Assembly: GCA_008931825.1 (NCBI GenBank)
Contig: QXVZ01006357.1
Location: forward strand, 1-22,806
Length of the DNA stretch: 22,806 bases
DNA from: Phallusia fumigata
Taxonomy: Eukaryota > Chordata > Ascidiacea > Phlebobranchia > Ascidiidae
Direction of reading: 5' to 3'
The notes under the pieces are model-generated. The model was not told the DNA's origin. It worked only from the letters and a program-made list of their open reading frames with translations, and did not search any database. The first letter of the stretch is position 1. Every line of letters starts with the position of its first letter. Of this stretch, positions 1 to 11,500 are shown piece by piece. A program made the translations under genes and the position numbers.

Positions 1-1167
1 TGCACAATAAAGCAAAAAGTTGCTTAAAACATAATAATGTTCATTATTTGTGATGTCCAGAGTTGTGTCACTTCAAGGTAACCTACGAATTGCGTATTTC
101 TGTTGCAAAGCGATGTCTGCGTGACAACGGGTTTATCAGATGTTCGGCAAACGTAAAACAGTTTCGGTTTTTCACTTTTCAAAAAGTCCATTGGCGTTAA
201 TGACAGATAAAAAAGGGCAGAAGGACTCGACGATAACGTTTTCAGTTTTTTGTTTACGAACATTTCTTTTTTGTTTGCTACCGCCGAATTAATCCTTAAA
301 TATAAGCGGCACCTCGGCCTTCCCGCAAGTGGGCGCCAGTGTGCCCATGTCCTAAATGTCAGTTGCTATTCCGCCACCTAAGTGCAGATGCGCTTGACTT
401 GATTGGCGCTTTTGAACATCCAGAATAACAAAAACATTCCAGATAATGCCATTGTCGACGAATTCCATCGAAAATTGTAATTGAAAGCCTAATTTAAATT
501 CGCGTTGTTTTCAACATCATGTTTCTTTCTATTTCTTGACGCTTAACTTGTCCGCAAGCTATAAAAATAGAACGAAAACGTTTCCAAACCCTATATTATT
601 TCTTTAATTAAGCAGAATACCATAACAGTTATCTACTGCTGAAAAACGTGCTGGCAGAAATGGCTGGCGCACTAAGCTTTAGTTGCGTAACAATAGGATA
701 ATGGTTGTGAGTTTGTGACGTAACAATAGTTCATTGCATAATCTGCACTCTTGTGGCTGTGTGGGATAGACTCTTTGTAGGGGAGTTTATTGGCCTAATG
801 ACTGGCATATTTTAATGCGTGAACATCTTAATACCGTTGTAATGCAGCAAATACAAGGTCAGTAAAGCATCGCCTACGTCTGGCGTTGTCCATCATCGAG
901 TTTCATTTATTTGCTGAGGGGGGTGTTCTAACACCAAACACCCCCCCCTAAATCCGCCTATGGGTATACCGACATGTGGGTAATGACAGAGTAGCAGCTG
1001 AACTATTTACTTCAACTAATTGCACTGTTTTGTATTGAATATGGTAAAACTAACAAAATTGGATGTTGGCACTTGAAAATTGGGTCTGAACAGATAGGTT
1101 AATGATGGGAAAATGATTACAAACCACTGACATAAATAAATTTAGGGTGTTCATAGCATCAACTGAC
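1..1167. other. Upstream non-coding DNA, no gene seen
   Basis: No reading frame here has protein-like composition or a recognisable domain. The stretch is AT-rich with scattered homopolymers. It holds a short direct repeat of CGTAACAATAG (686-696 and 719-729) and the G/C hairpin listed separately at 918-946. It could be intergenic or part of an intron of a gene lying outside the window; the sequence does not decide. Confidence 0.6.
918..946. repeat. G/C-run inverted repeat (10-bp perfect stem)
   Basis: GGGGGGTGTT at 918-927 is the exact reverse complement of AACACCCCCC at 937-946, leaving a 9-nt loop. A second, smaller fold (GGTGTT with AACACC) overlaps it. This is direct sequence evidence for a potential cruciform or RNA hairpin. 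No function can be assigned. Confidence 0.7.
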
Positions 1168-1175
1168 CTTTAAAG
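1168..1175. repeat. Target-site duplication, left copy
   Basis: CTTTAAAG abuts the left TIR of the hAT-like element. Its partner, CTTTTAAG at 1700-1707, matches at 7 of 8 positions. The 8-bp length is what hAT transposases generate. Confidence 0.7.
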
Positions 1176-1699
1176 CAGTGTTTCATACATATAGAAACGA
1201 AATAAATAAATTTTTGTCCCATTACCAGAACGAAATAACGAAATAAAAAATTCAAAATACCGGAACGGAACGAAATACTGCTATTTTTTATTCCGGTATT
1301 TCAGTCTTGACATATAACCCGGAAGAGTTGCTTAAAGTTTCGTGTCTGATACGTTACATTATCCTTGTGTTTATTTTATCCCAAATGCTCCGGTAATGTT
1401 TGTCTGGAGTCATCTGTTTGTTATAAACGTTAAATGTTAAGTGACGTAATAACCACCAAACAACAACCTTTTCGTGTTGCAACTTGCTTACTTTGTTCAG
1501 TTGAGAGTTGTTTCACTGCAGTTAATTAGTTTTGACAAGAAACACAGACCGAAATACAGAAAAAATACCGTTATAATTTTGTTTCGGTCAGACCGGAACC
1601 CCCCCCCAATATCGGTACCGGAACGAAATACCGAAATAAATAAATTGCCCAGACCGAATGACGTTATTTATTTTCGTTCCGTTCCGGTATGAAACACTG
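1176..1699. mobile_element. hAT-type non-autonomous element (MITE-like)
   Basis: The two ends are inverted copies: CAGTGTTTCATAC at 1176-1188 and GTATGAAACACTG at 1687-1699. Beyond this perfect 13 bp the ends stay similar, both running into a GAACGAAA-TAAATAA motif. Flanking them are 8-bp direct repeats that differ at one base, CTTTAAAG at 1168-1175 and CTTTTAAG at 1700-1707. An 8-bp target duplication with TIRs beginning CAGTG is the usual signature of the hAT superfamily. The 524-bp interior has no transposase frame. It contains an internal 11-bp inverted repeat (AAATACCGGAA at 1255-1265 and its complement at 1291-1301) and many copies of an ACCGAAATA-like word. It must therefore have been mobilised in trans. 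The TSD mismatch suggests an old insertion. Confidence 0.8.
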
Positions 1700-1707
1700 C
1701 TTTTAAG
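1700..1707. repeat. Target-site duplication, right copy
   Basis: CTTTTAAG abuts the right TIR of the hAT-like element and matches the left copy at 1168-1175 except for one base. Confidence 0.7.
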
Positions 1708-2408
1708 GCAAACTTTCTGTCTATATATGTGTTTTCTAAACCGTTGTAGGTAGATATGGATCTAGATGCTGCAGAAGAAGACACCGACAACTCGTGGATG
1801 ATTTGATAACCCAGTAAAACTGAGGATCACAATGATTCTGTCCACCTAGTGGACATGAACTATCGTCGTTGTTGAACACTAGGTGTTGCCCGTGAGCTGT
1901 GGTTCCGTGTTTGTTTTACCGGTATTTATTGCGGGCAACTCGCCACAACCTTGTGACCAGGTGGCGCTCGAGTGCCAGGCAGAGAGAACCACAAATATAT
2001 ATCTTGCACTTCATAATTTGTTGCATATCTCGTGCTAAGTGCATTGAAAAACATTTACGTCCCACAAATAAAACGTATGTTGTACTTGTTTTATTGTTTG
2101 TTTATACGCTATGCGTTTCAGTTCAAAATCAGTAAAAATTTAGTACCGTTTTAAAACGGCGTGCAGGGGGTTTACATTGATTTATACAACAATAACCTGT
2201 GCATGAAAATCCGGTATTTTACTGTTCACTGTTTCAATGTCCGTATGCCTGCACCCCCAATGCTTTATTTGCCTCCGCCCGCGTCAGATTTCGCCAGAGT
2301 TGTGTAAACTTTTATCCGTTTTATATTGTTGCATTGTTTCGGCAGGATATTTGTCTCTTCACAGTTACATTAGGTAAAAACTGTAGATTCTGCGCTTAAC
2401 ACACCACA
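1708..2408 (+). other. SNAPC1 upstream region / 5' UTR
   Basis: No coding frame is convincing. An AATAAA hexamer occurs at 2067-2072 and could be the poly(A) signal of an upstream gene, or chance. A pyrimidine-rich stretch ending in CAG (to 2364) precedes the SNAPC1 start by 44 nt and resembles a splice acceptor. In-frame TAA at 2397-2399 closes the frame just before the SNAPC1 ATG. Promoter elements are not identifiable by eye. Confidence 0.5.
2364..2365 (+). promoter_or_regulatory. Possible 5'-UTR splice acceptor (cis or trans)
   Basis: A pyrimidine tract runs into TTCACAG ending at 2364, 44 nt upstream of the SNAPC1 ATG. It matches an acceptor consensus and no coding exon precedes it in the window. 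It could join a 5'-UTR exon or accept a spliced leader if the host trans-splices. The evidence is only the consensus and the position. Confidence 0.3.
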
Positions 2409-2521
2409 ATGAAACGGAAATCGGTAGTGCTCGGTACCAAGAAGATCCTGTACCCCGTCGCTGGCCTGCAATCCGACGTCGAGGCACTTTTGCAGAAGTT
2501 TGTGGACACTAACACTATTAG
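2409..2521 (+). CDS. SNAPC1: SNAPC1 exon 1
   Basis: It encodes residues 1-37 plus two bases of Arg38. A short basic head (MKRKSVV) leads into the conserved LQSDVEALLQKFVDTNTIR helix region. The donor AG|GTTCGT at 2522 is weaker than consensus, but reading past it hits TAA within a few codons, and the exon 2 frame continues the homology exactly. Confidence 0.85.
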
Positions 2522-5500
2522 GTTCGTAATGTCCGTCTAATCTCCCATCACAAGCCAATCAATCCCTCCGGCCAGTAGACGTTGCATGTTCTCGAACAAT
2601 TGAATGCCTACGCCTGGCACTTAAATTTCCGCCCTTCGCTGGCGTCCGCTCTCTCGTCCCAACTGCGACCATAGCTACGCGAAGAGCGCAATAATATGTC
2701 ATGTTGCTGGTCGTACGGTGTCGTCTTATTGTGTATGGCGACAAAACTGGGAAATTTTAGCCTGTTATATAATCGAACTTAGCTCGTTCTACTGTTTTTC
2801 GTTTGATCACTACCTAACGTATACTACATAACAATCTACCTGGTTTCCCAATACTAATTTATTTTTTAGCTGTCCAATTGATTTTGTTGTAATCATTAAT
2901 ACGTAAATATAACGATTGTTGTTTGCAGATATGAAGAGTTTTCCAAGCTTTGGCGTGAAAGCAACTTCTCACTTATACACGCTGGCCGCCAGGGATTGCG
3001 CGAGAAGCGAATCTTCGTTGAAGAAGCTTTCAAGACCATCCTCAAATTCATTCAATCGCCGTTCAGTCTTCAGGTGAATATTCGAACATAAAAATTTCCA
3101 ACTGGACGCATAGACTTAGCATTATGGTTTCTGTGTGAAGTTATTTGGTTATCACATTTTACGGTCATATCAATAGGACAGCACTCGTCGTTTGTTGATA
3201 AAAAACTTAAATACTATGGAATTTACAAAGATTAGGTTCGCAAAACCTTTCATGCTTCGCCCGTTTGCTGTAAACAATGGGGACATTTGCGTATTTGCGC
3301 CGTGGATTTTGCATCGGTAAAAACATTTACTCACCATCTCCTTCTTGTACACCTATTTTAGTATGGTTGATCGTGTAAAAGCTTTGCCCCATTAAAGCGA
3401 TACAATCTCGATGGCTATCACTGGTAATTGTATCGACTTGGCTCATCAAAAGCCCCGGATTACATTTTATGCTGGTATTAATCCCTCCTTATGAATAAGC
3501 GTTACTGTTATTTGCCGAATGGCATCGCGTGCAACAGCCGCCCTTCGCAATATCCCACGTAATGGTAATGGACAAAATCGGGATTATACACTTCTATTTG
3601 ACTTGTGGTCTCTCGTTTAGGGGCTTGGCGAACAGCCGATAAATTGAGTTTGGCCGCTCAGCCCACTTGAGTGCCACTCCACGTCTGTTTTGCCTTGTAC
3701 ATTCCGCACGCTGGCCCTGATTGTTTTGGACGTAAATGTTGCATCAGGGAGCGATTGGAAATCACAAGTGGCATTTTCTTTTTGAGCCCTGCCGCTTGTG
3801 CCCAGCTTCAAACGTCAAGGTCGGCGATTATTCCTCTTCACTTCAAATTTGCGCAGAACTCACAGATGCTGTCCTCGCGTGTTGATCAATTCTACTTCGT
3901 TGTTTACCATGAGCCCAAGTCACTCTGGAATGAGCTGTGTTGATCACACTAAAATTTGTAATATACAACTCACCGTTACGCGTTTATATTTTCTTTGTTT
4001 ATATTCTCCTCTTGGTCAAGCCCAACTGACTAGGTGGCACTATCACTGGGTTTTGGAAATATTTGATGTATATGTATGTGAATACCGATGGTTTCGTAAA
4101 TTGGTATAATTGGCGTACGTTAACGGTATGTGTACTTAGGAGTTTCACTATTTGCAACTTGCTTGACTTAAGCTGTCATTGCTTTCCAAAAGGTCCGTGT
4201 GGGTGCACTCTACACCTTGTACGGCATCTACCACAGCCAACGACTGACGCCGAAAGTCAGGGTGCGGGTACCCCTGTCGTGTTGGCAAGAAGTTGCTGAG
4301 ATGCACGAAGAAGTCATCAACCACCAACACCTGGATGTTGACTACATCATGCGCAAAATGAAACACGACGGGGTCTTCGAATTCGTTGCCTATCCTTCCA
4401 CTCTGACGCTTGGTGAGTGTGTAGCAGTAGTGTAGCCCGATGTGGACTTGTGTAACGCTTCGCTGGAATAATCCCAGCTTGTTTTGCGACACTCTGAATG
4501 GCTGACCGGTAATGCACAAAGGACGGCCTACGGTATTTCCTGTCGGGGTTATATGGCCGCACCTGGCAACGGCCAAATTGTGATTTGAATAGCTGCTTTT
4601 AAAGCCAACCAAACCTACATTTGGACGAAACTTATGATTGTATTTTTGTCAAAATAACACGTGTAACTTTGATACAGGTAACACACTCTATATTACTGTT
4701 TCTGTATGATGTTGTATCTGTTATTTGTTTGTTTAAACCAAATGGTTGTTTGTCCTCACGAAATTGTGCATAATTGTCAGAAAACTTGTACATTTTGAAT
4801 ACATTTTATTGCAAAAGTTTAACAACAACAACGGAAAAACCCTTCATACAAAAACAACCGGTAAGTCAATCGCTTCGAAAACACCAACCTACTGTCTACA
4901 GAATAACTTGTCAAGTCGCAAAGCGCCACATATGTTAGTTGGCTCATTCGTGGCGGAGTGCCCTTAGTGTGCGCTTTAATGCATCGGTACCACGAAGGAA
5001 TTTCTTCGTCAGTAGTTGCAAGGAGCAAAGGTAGGTCGACAGGAGCAGCGGTCAGTTTTTGCATTTTCACCTTCAATTATCAACGGCCGACCACTACAAT
5101 CGCCTCCCAGCGTCACGCCCAACTGGACACGCTGACATTTTGCTCACACGGTAAGTTGGACATGTCCAGCGGCCTTTTACTTCAGCTTGGCGCCTGAATT
5201 ATTCCACCAGATGTGACAACTTTAGGAAACGTTCGACGATTTGTGTTCCAGGTGAATGTTAGTCGTCGATGGAAACCGATGACCGTCGTAGTTTTGTATT
5301 TGTTGTGGCTGTTGCCTTTGAATTCCGAAAAAATACAAAGTCCAACATATGCACATGCTGATTTGTTTACCTTACTAAACGTGCTTGTGAGATAAGTGGA
5401 CACATCTTACAGAAATGCCGAAAATTTGGCCTCATTCGTAATAACTGAGCTTTTCAACAGTGATGTGTGACGATTTGTGGTAATTATCAAACTTCTAGGC

Positions 5501-8500
5501 ATTTTCTCCACTGACTTGAACCAATACCGACCCCATAGCTTCTCAACCACGCACTTTTGTGCTTTCGGTCGTATCCCCTTTCCAACCTATTTTCCATGTT
5601 GATCGGGTTCCTGGCGGGGCCGATGTTTATTGCAGGCGAGTTCGCTTGGGTTCGAAGCAATGTTGGATCTGCCAAACTTTGTCACATACCGTCTGTGCGG
5701 TTTGTTGCTGTAAGGCCGCAATATAGCCTTAACTTACAGGTTATTCGACATTTACTCTTGTGGATATTTGAACCTCGGTAGTCACAGGAAGCGTGAAACA
5801 TTACATTGGATCACCCTTGCCTCAGCCCAACGCAATGTCTACAGCATAATGCCTTGCAAAGTCTTTGTCCATGACATAACACCGTGGTACTCTTGCATCT
5901 GTGTATTCGATAACCGGATGCTCGGATATTTGATGCTTTAGCGAACAGCCCCGGGAAAACATGAAACCGCAAACTTAGGCAACCCTAAAAAAACTTTCCA
6001 TGTTGTCCTGACTTCACGCCTAGCGAATGTTTTTTCAGCCGCCGCACCGCAATTACCGATCCAAACGAGTTAGAAATTGGTGTCGGAACGTCATCGACCT
6101 GTGTGGGTATGTTTGTGATATGGACAACCCCCGGGTGAGAAGGGCACCGGCGTTGAGGTCAGATGGGAATATGATGAATATCCCAGCGTTCAGCTGCGGG
6201 TGAAAGGGATATTACTGTTGTGTGAGAAAAAATATTCGGTTTGACAAAGTTTATTTATTGATGGAATGTTATGTTGGACCTGGCTTTGACCTTGTTTGTC
6301 CCTTGTTTTTCTCGGTCGAAATTTTAGGAGAACAGCCCCTGTGTGTGTTTATTGGAGTGCGGATTCAATCCATGGTAATTTGCAGTAAAGCATTTTCGTG
6401 TTGATAAAGGCTACTTGTCCTTCGATACAATTCAGTGTTTAAAAATCCATACTTTTTGGGGGAAGGAAATGTTCGTGGCACAAATTGTCAATGTCGATGT
6501 TTAAAATACACATGTTTGTAAAGCACATTGATTTTCGCAGTAGCCCAGATCGTAACGGTTTCATTTGAGCTTGTAAGTTAAGGTTTTTAAAGTGCAGTTG
6601 GAGTCGCCCAATCTCGCTAGAGTGTAGGTTACGCTTGCGATTTCCAGCTAAGCGCAGCCTTGGGTGTTCCTGTAATCGCCCACGTGTCACGTGACGTTCC
6701 ATCGGGGCACCTGATGTAATCGGCGTGACGCATCGCTTCCCGAAAAATATACACAGATCGCGGCGCGCGCCGATTCGAAACACCAATGTCCACTTTGCCG
6801 TGCAAATTCGCAAAAACAAGGTCGTTAGCAACCGCATCAAATGGTTGCATCACTCGATCTGCCTGCGCCGCTCGTCGTCAACGATCTGATAATGAACTCC
6901 GCTGGCGAGCTGAAATTGCCACGCCACTTGCAACCTACAGTCTGTTTGACGCCGCTCCAGCGCGCTGCCATCTAATGCTTAGTCCGTTTATTTGGTCAAC
7001 GCCGCTTTATGTAACCAGATGGACTTGCCGAGGAGTGTATCACCCGCCCGAAGCTAAATATCTCTTGTCGCTCTGACCAGCTCCATACCGACTGTTTGGT
7101 CGTCATCGGATGATTACCGTGCGAAGTTACCTCTCCTACATACGATCACGTTCCAGTGATCGCTTTTCTTGTAATAGAATAACATACGGTTGTCCAGGTG
7201 ATTACAAATTCAGCGCGTTCATGTGCTACGTCATTTATGTGCTTGTGGCATGCCGAACATTCCCAAGCGCTTCCGTTATCGGCTTGCAACTTTGGAAATT
7301 CGCTTTGCCTGTCGCGTGCCCGTTTTGTGGAGTGTGCGGGCCATAAAAGAAGTCGGAATTCGGAAACCCGTTTATGACTAAGCAGCAGCCCGCGCGTCAT
7401 CGCCCCGTCTTTTGCCTAATGCCCGACTTTTGCTAATTCCTGTTGCTGTTAGCTTTCTGTCTGTCCCAGTTCCGAAACCTGCAATTACCCCCTTTTTTGA
7501 TGACTCGCACGCCCCTCAAGCGTCTGATGACAAAATGTATAGCTCCTGGAATACAACATTCAGTTGTTGGTTATCTGATGCTATGATGCCCTGGAGGTTG
7601 CATGCTCGACAACGCTATGTTAAAATTGCAATTTTCCCACCAGATTTTGAAATAGCATTCGCGTACTGTTGATGATAATTAGTATGTTTGTGGTTGGATA
7701 AACTTTCTTGTCAACCGGTTTGGCCGCTTACATCCTTTTGCATCTCGACACGTGAAATTAAAAACCCGCATGTTTGGCGTTTGGAGGGCCACAGCTTTCC
7801 GCTTGCTTGTTTGTGTTGTAAACCACACAGAACTCGACCGCCTAACCCGTTCTCGTGCAAACCGACCATCTTAGTGATTAGATATCCTGCAGCGAGCGTG
7901 TACAACTGCCCGTGGTGGGCGCCTGTTTACCATCGATGCTATTTGTAACCCGCCCCGGAGGCAGCGCGCTCAAAACACAAATTTTCGAATATTTTTCCGT
8001 CTCGCTTTCGTCCGCCAATGCCAAACTCTGCATATGCGTGACGTCACCGCGCTTGGGCATATAGTTTCCGAGAAGCGGCTTGTTGACGCCTGATTTGGGC
8101 TTTTGGACTTTCCTCCGAGCATTTCTGCGCCTCAGCGGACAGTTCACCCACATTTGCAGTTTCTGGTCAGTGCTTGGTCACCTTACACAGTCCGTGCAGC
8201 GATGTTTGTGTCCAGGAGCGTTAGAAAATGTTTTCTAAACCCGTGTGAAGCGCTTTGCTTCACATGAGCGGCGTTGCTGTGGACCAGGTAAATTACGGGA
8301 CGGCGCAGAACGTTTTTTGTGTAAGGCATCACGATGACCTGTTTCAGGTCAAGTGTATCTGTCAGCGGGCGAACCTATAATTTCAGCATTCCGCGGCGCG
8401 GTTCTTCGGTTTGTGCGAAGCCGCTAATTACAAATTCGCCAGCCCTCCACAGCGCCATGTGGTCGCATCTTATGTATTGCGGTTCCACTCGTTGAATGCA

Positions 8501-11500
8501 AACAATATGGCGGTGGGGCAATTTATTTTAAATTTACGCTAAATACAGTTCTTCTCTAAGCCTCATTTTTCTCCGTTTTATGTGTATCATTCCGGAGTGG
8601 GTGGTAGTGAATATTCGCTTCGATTCCGCACAATAGGAGTGGTGTGGCGCAGCAGAGAGAATGACCGCACCTGTGTGGTGTTACCTGTGGTTGACTTTCA
8701 ATGGAGCTCCTGTTATAGAAGATTGTGATAAATTGACACTTGCGTTGCTTGTGGTCGCGGTGTGCTGGTGGCGGAGCTGATTAGCGGGTTTGTGTTTTGC
8801 GTCTACTTCGCATGTAAATTGCCGCAACTGTGTTGGTGGAACGCGAATCGCTACACCGACTTTGCGACTCAATGACCCTGTGCCCGCATTCTTGATGTGT
8901 TTGATAATTACCGCGTTGCAGAAATCCGGTAAGTGTCAGAAAGTGCCAACCACCCGTCGGAATTCAACCATCAAAGCGCTTTCACAAACAAATTGTATCC
9001 GCGGCTTGATGCCTTGCAAGCACCTGTGATTGAACCATCAAAATCAACGTTACATCACTACTAGTGGAACTAATGCATTGTGGTTGTTGCCCCAATGCCC
9101 AGGTCACTTTTTACATTCATCAATGTACTGCCACGATCCGTTCAACATTTCAAAGCGCTCACCAAGCCCCGAGCTTTATGCATTTGGGCATGAAGGAGGC
9201 CATTAAATAGCGTCCTGCGCCTTGCGCCTTGGCCCAGCCTCTCTCTTCGCATGCTCCAAGACGCGTTCCTGTGCGCGCCCGAGTCCACTGTCGTCCAGTG
9301 CGGGATACATTGTACGAAGGAAACCCGCGTCAGCATGTTCCACTCCGTTTCGTATGAACGTGTATTGCCGTAAGCAAGCGCCTCCGTTCTTTCCTTGCGC
9401 TCACCGTCACGCAACCGCGGTCATACGTTAAGCAAGGCGCGCATGCGAGAGTCCCGCGGCCATAAACAACTGCCTCCTAACTGAGCCTGCCAAAAATCCA
9501 CGTTGTTGGTCTGCTTTGCATAACGACTGGTAATTGGCTGTTTATGATTTGCGATTTGCTCCCGTGTTTAGGGCGCTGCCTTTTCGGGTCGACCGTTTGA
9601 TGTTTCGGCGGATTTTGTTGATTTCAAACTTTCCTCGTCGCTTGCACGCGACTTTCTTGGATTATTGCGAAATTGCCAGGTGTGACTCATCGAAATGGCA
9701 TTTGGCGTGTTTTTTTGGTGGGTCAATCGCGGTTCGTATTTAAGGCGTGAAAGATGCGGAAATTCCTGTGTTTTTTTTGAGATATCCATCCTTGACACGT
9801 GGCAATACATCTTTTCTAAAAAAATAAATTTCACAGTTTACCAAAATTAGGCGACAGTAGAATTGAATGCGTGAAATCCATTTTTGTGCAGATACGGTTG
9901 TATAGCAAAAACACGAATTTGTTTTCTCATGCGCAGTTACGAAAAAGATCCGGAATTATCGAAAAATGCCTCCTTAGTGGAAAATTGTTGAAACGATCCA
10001 TGGTTTTACATTTTTATGGTCAGGCAACCATTTTTATGGTCAGGTAGTTAAAATGTTACTTTCCAACGTAANGACACGTGGCAATACATCTTTTCTAAAA
10101 AAAATAAATTTCACAGTTTACCAAAATTAGGCGACAGTAGAATTTAATGCGTGAAATCCATTTTTGTGCAGATAAGGTTTTATAGCAAAAACACGAATTT
10201 GTTTTCTCATGCGCAGTTACGAAAAAGATCCGGAATTATCGAAAAATGCCTCCTTAGTGGAAAATTGTTGAAACAATCCATGGTTTTACATTTTTATGGT
10301 CAGGCAACCAGGTAGTTGAAATGTTACTTTCCAACATAACGTAACGGAATAGCAAAGAGCGGGTTTCAAAACGTACAGAAAACACTCCAGTGCATCCTGG
10401 AGATAAAACCGACGCTTGGCCAACCGCCATAAAATCCGATTGTGCTGTAATAACTCAATTGTCCCACCACAATAAACATACGCCGAGTGGCAGGGCCGAA
10501 TAGCCAGCGCACGCGCGTTGTGTTTTGACAGAGCCGAGCGGGAGCCATCTCTCTTGGCATTGCTCCGCGCTGTCCACTGGTCAACGGCGAATAAACACTG
10601 TCAAGCTGCCAACTGAAAAGGAAAATATTAGATTGCCACCACCGCTTCCTGTTGGCCGGTGCTGGGCCTTACAAGTCCCTTTGCGCGCTGAAAGCCACTT
10701 GTTGAGAGCCACTCCTATAGCTCAGTGCTTATTCGGACGCGCGCTACGGTGTGGGCTGGTCGTTCGAGTAGGTCCATTGCTGGAATGCCGACCAATACCC
10801 AAGTGCCATTACGCGTCCGGATAAGCGCTTGTTTGAATTGCCGCGGTAGTTATCCGAGGTAAACAAGGCAAATCGCGAGTGGCGTGGCCTGTAGTTTATT
10901 CCGCCCTCCTGGGAAACAACGCCCACTCCGCACTACGCATGCAGAACTTTGTAATTTAATAATAACGGCCACACGGGGTTATTACTGTCAATCGTGGCTT
11001 TGGGATTGTGATTTGGCGCCTGTCCATGCAATCCAATCAACATGGCGACCCCGCAGCTTTCAACTCATGCTTTCTGGCACTGGATAAAGCAATTGCGGGA
11101 ATGTTCAGAGCATCACTCGGGTGGCAAGTTGCTTCACTGGCTGCTTGTTGTCGGCGTTTCTTGCAAGAACGCAGGAAGGCGGCGGTAAATATGCTTGTTC
11201 ACCCAAACCACCAACGGGTCGCACTGATTCCAGTGAATGCAGCAACGGTGGGCTCGCATTATACTGCCGAAAACTCCGCGACGCTCGTGTATTGCGGTAA
11301 TAGGCGGGGACAACCGATCGGTGCCTGCTAATTGTGGTATGCTTCTGGTTTTGCGCCGCGCGCTGCAGGGCGGGCGACGGTGTTTGATAATTCACGCTTG
11401 TGTGTGAGATCGCGTCGCTACCTTGTGGTCTCGAGCCTTCATTGTCTTCAACAGCCCCGGCTGATATGCCTACTGCACCACAAGCAGTTTTTCAAAGAGA

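Noticed and set aside
1474..1692. 72-codon plus-strand frame
   Set aside because: It lies inside the hAT-like element and ends in its right TIR; its residues come from the repeated ACCGAAATA words.
4148..4612. 154-codon open frame on the minus strand
   Set aside because: It is antisense to SNAPC1 exon 3, whose plus-strand translation has clear family homology; it has no motif of its own.
6439..6840. 133-codon minus-strand open frame in the SNAPC1 intron
   Set aside because: No domain, no splice partners, and composition like the surrounding intron; overlapping frames are similarly open in this GC-richer stretch.
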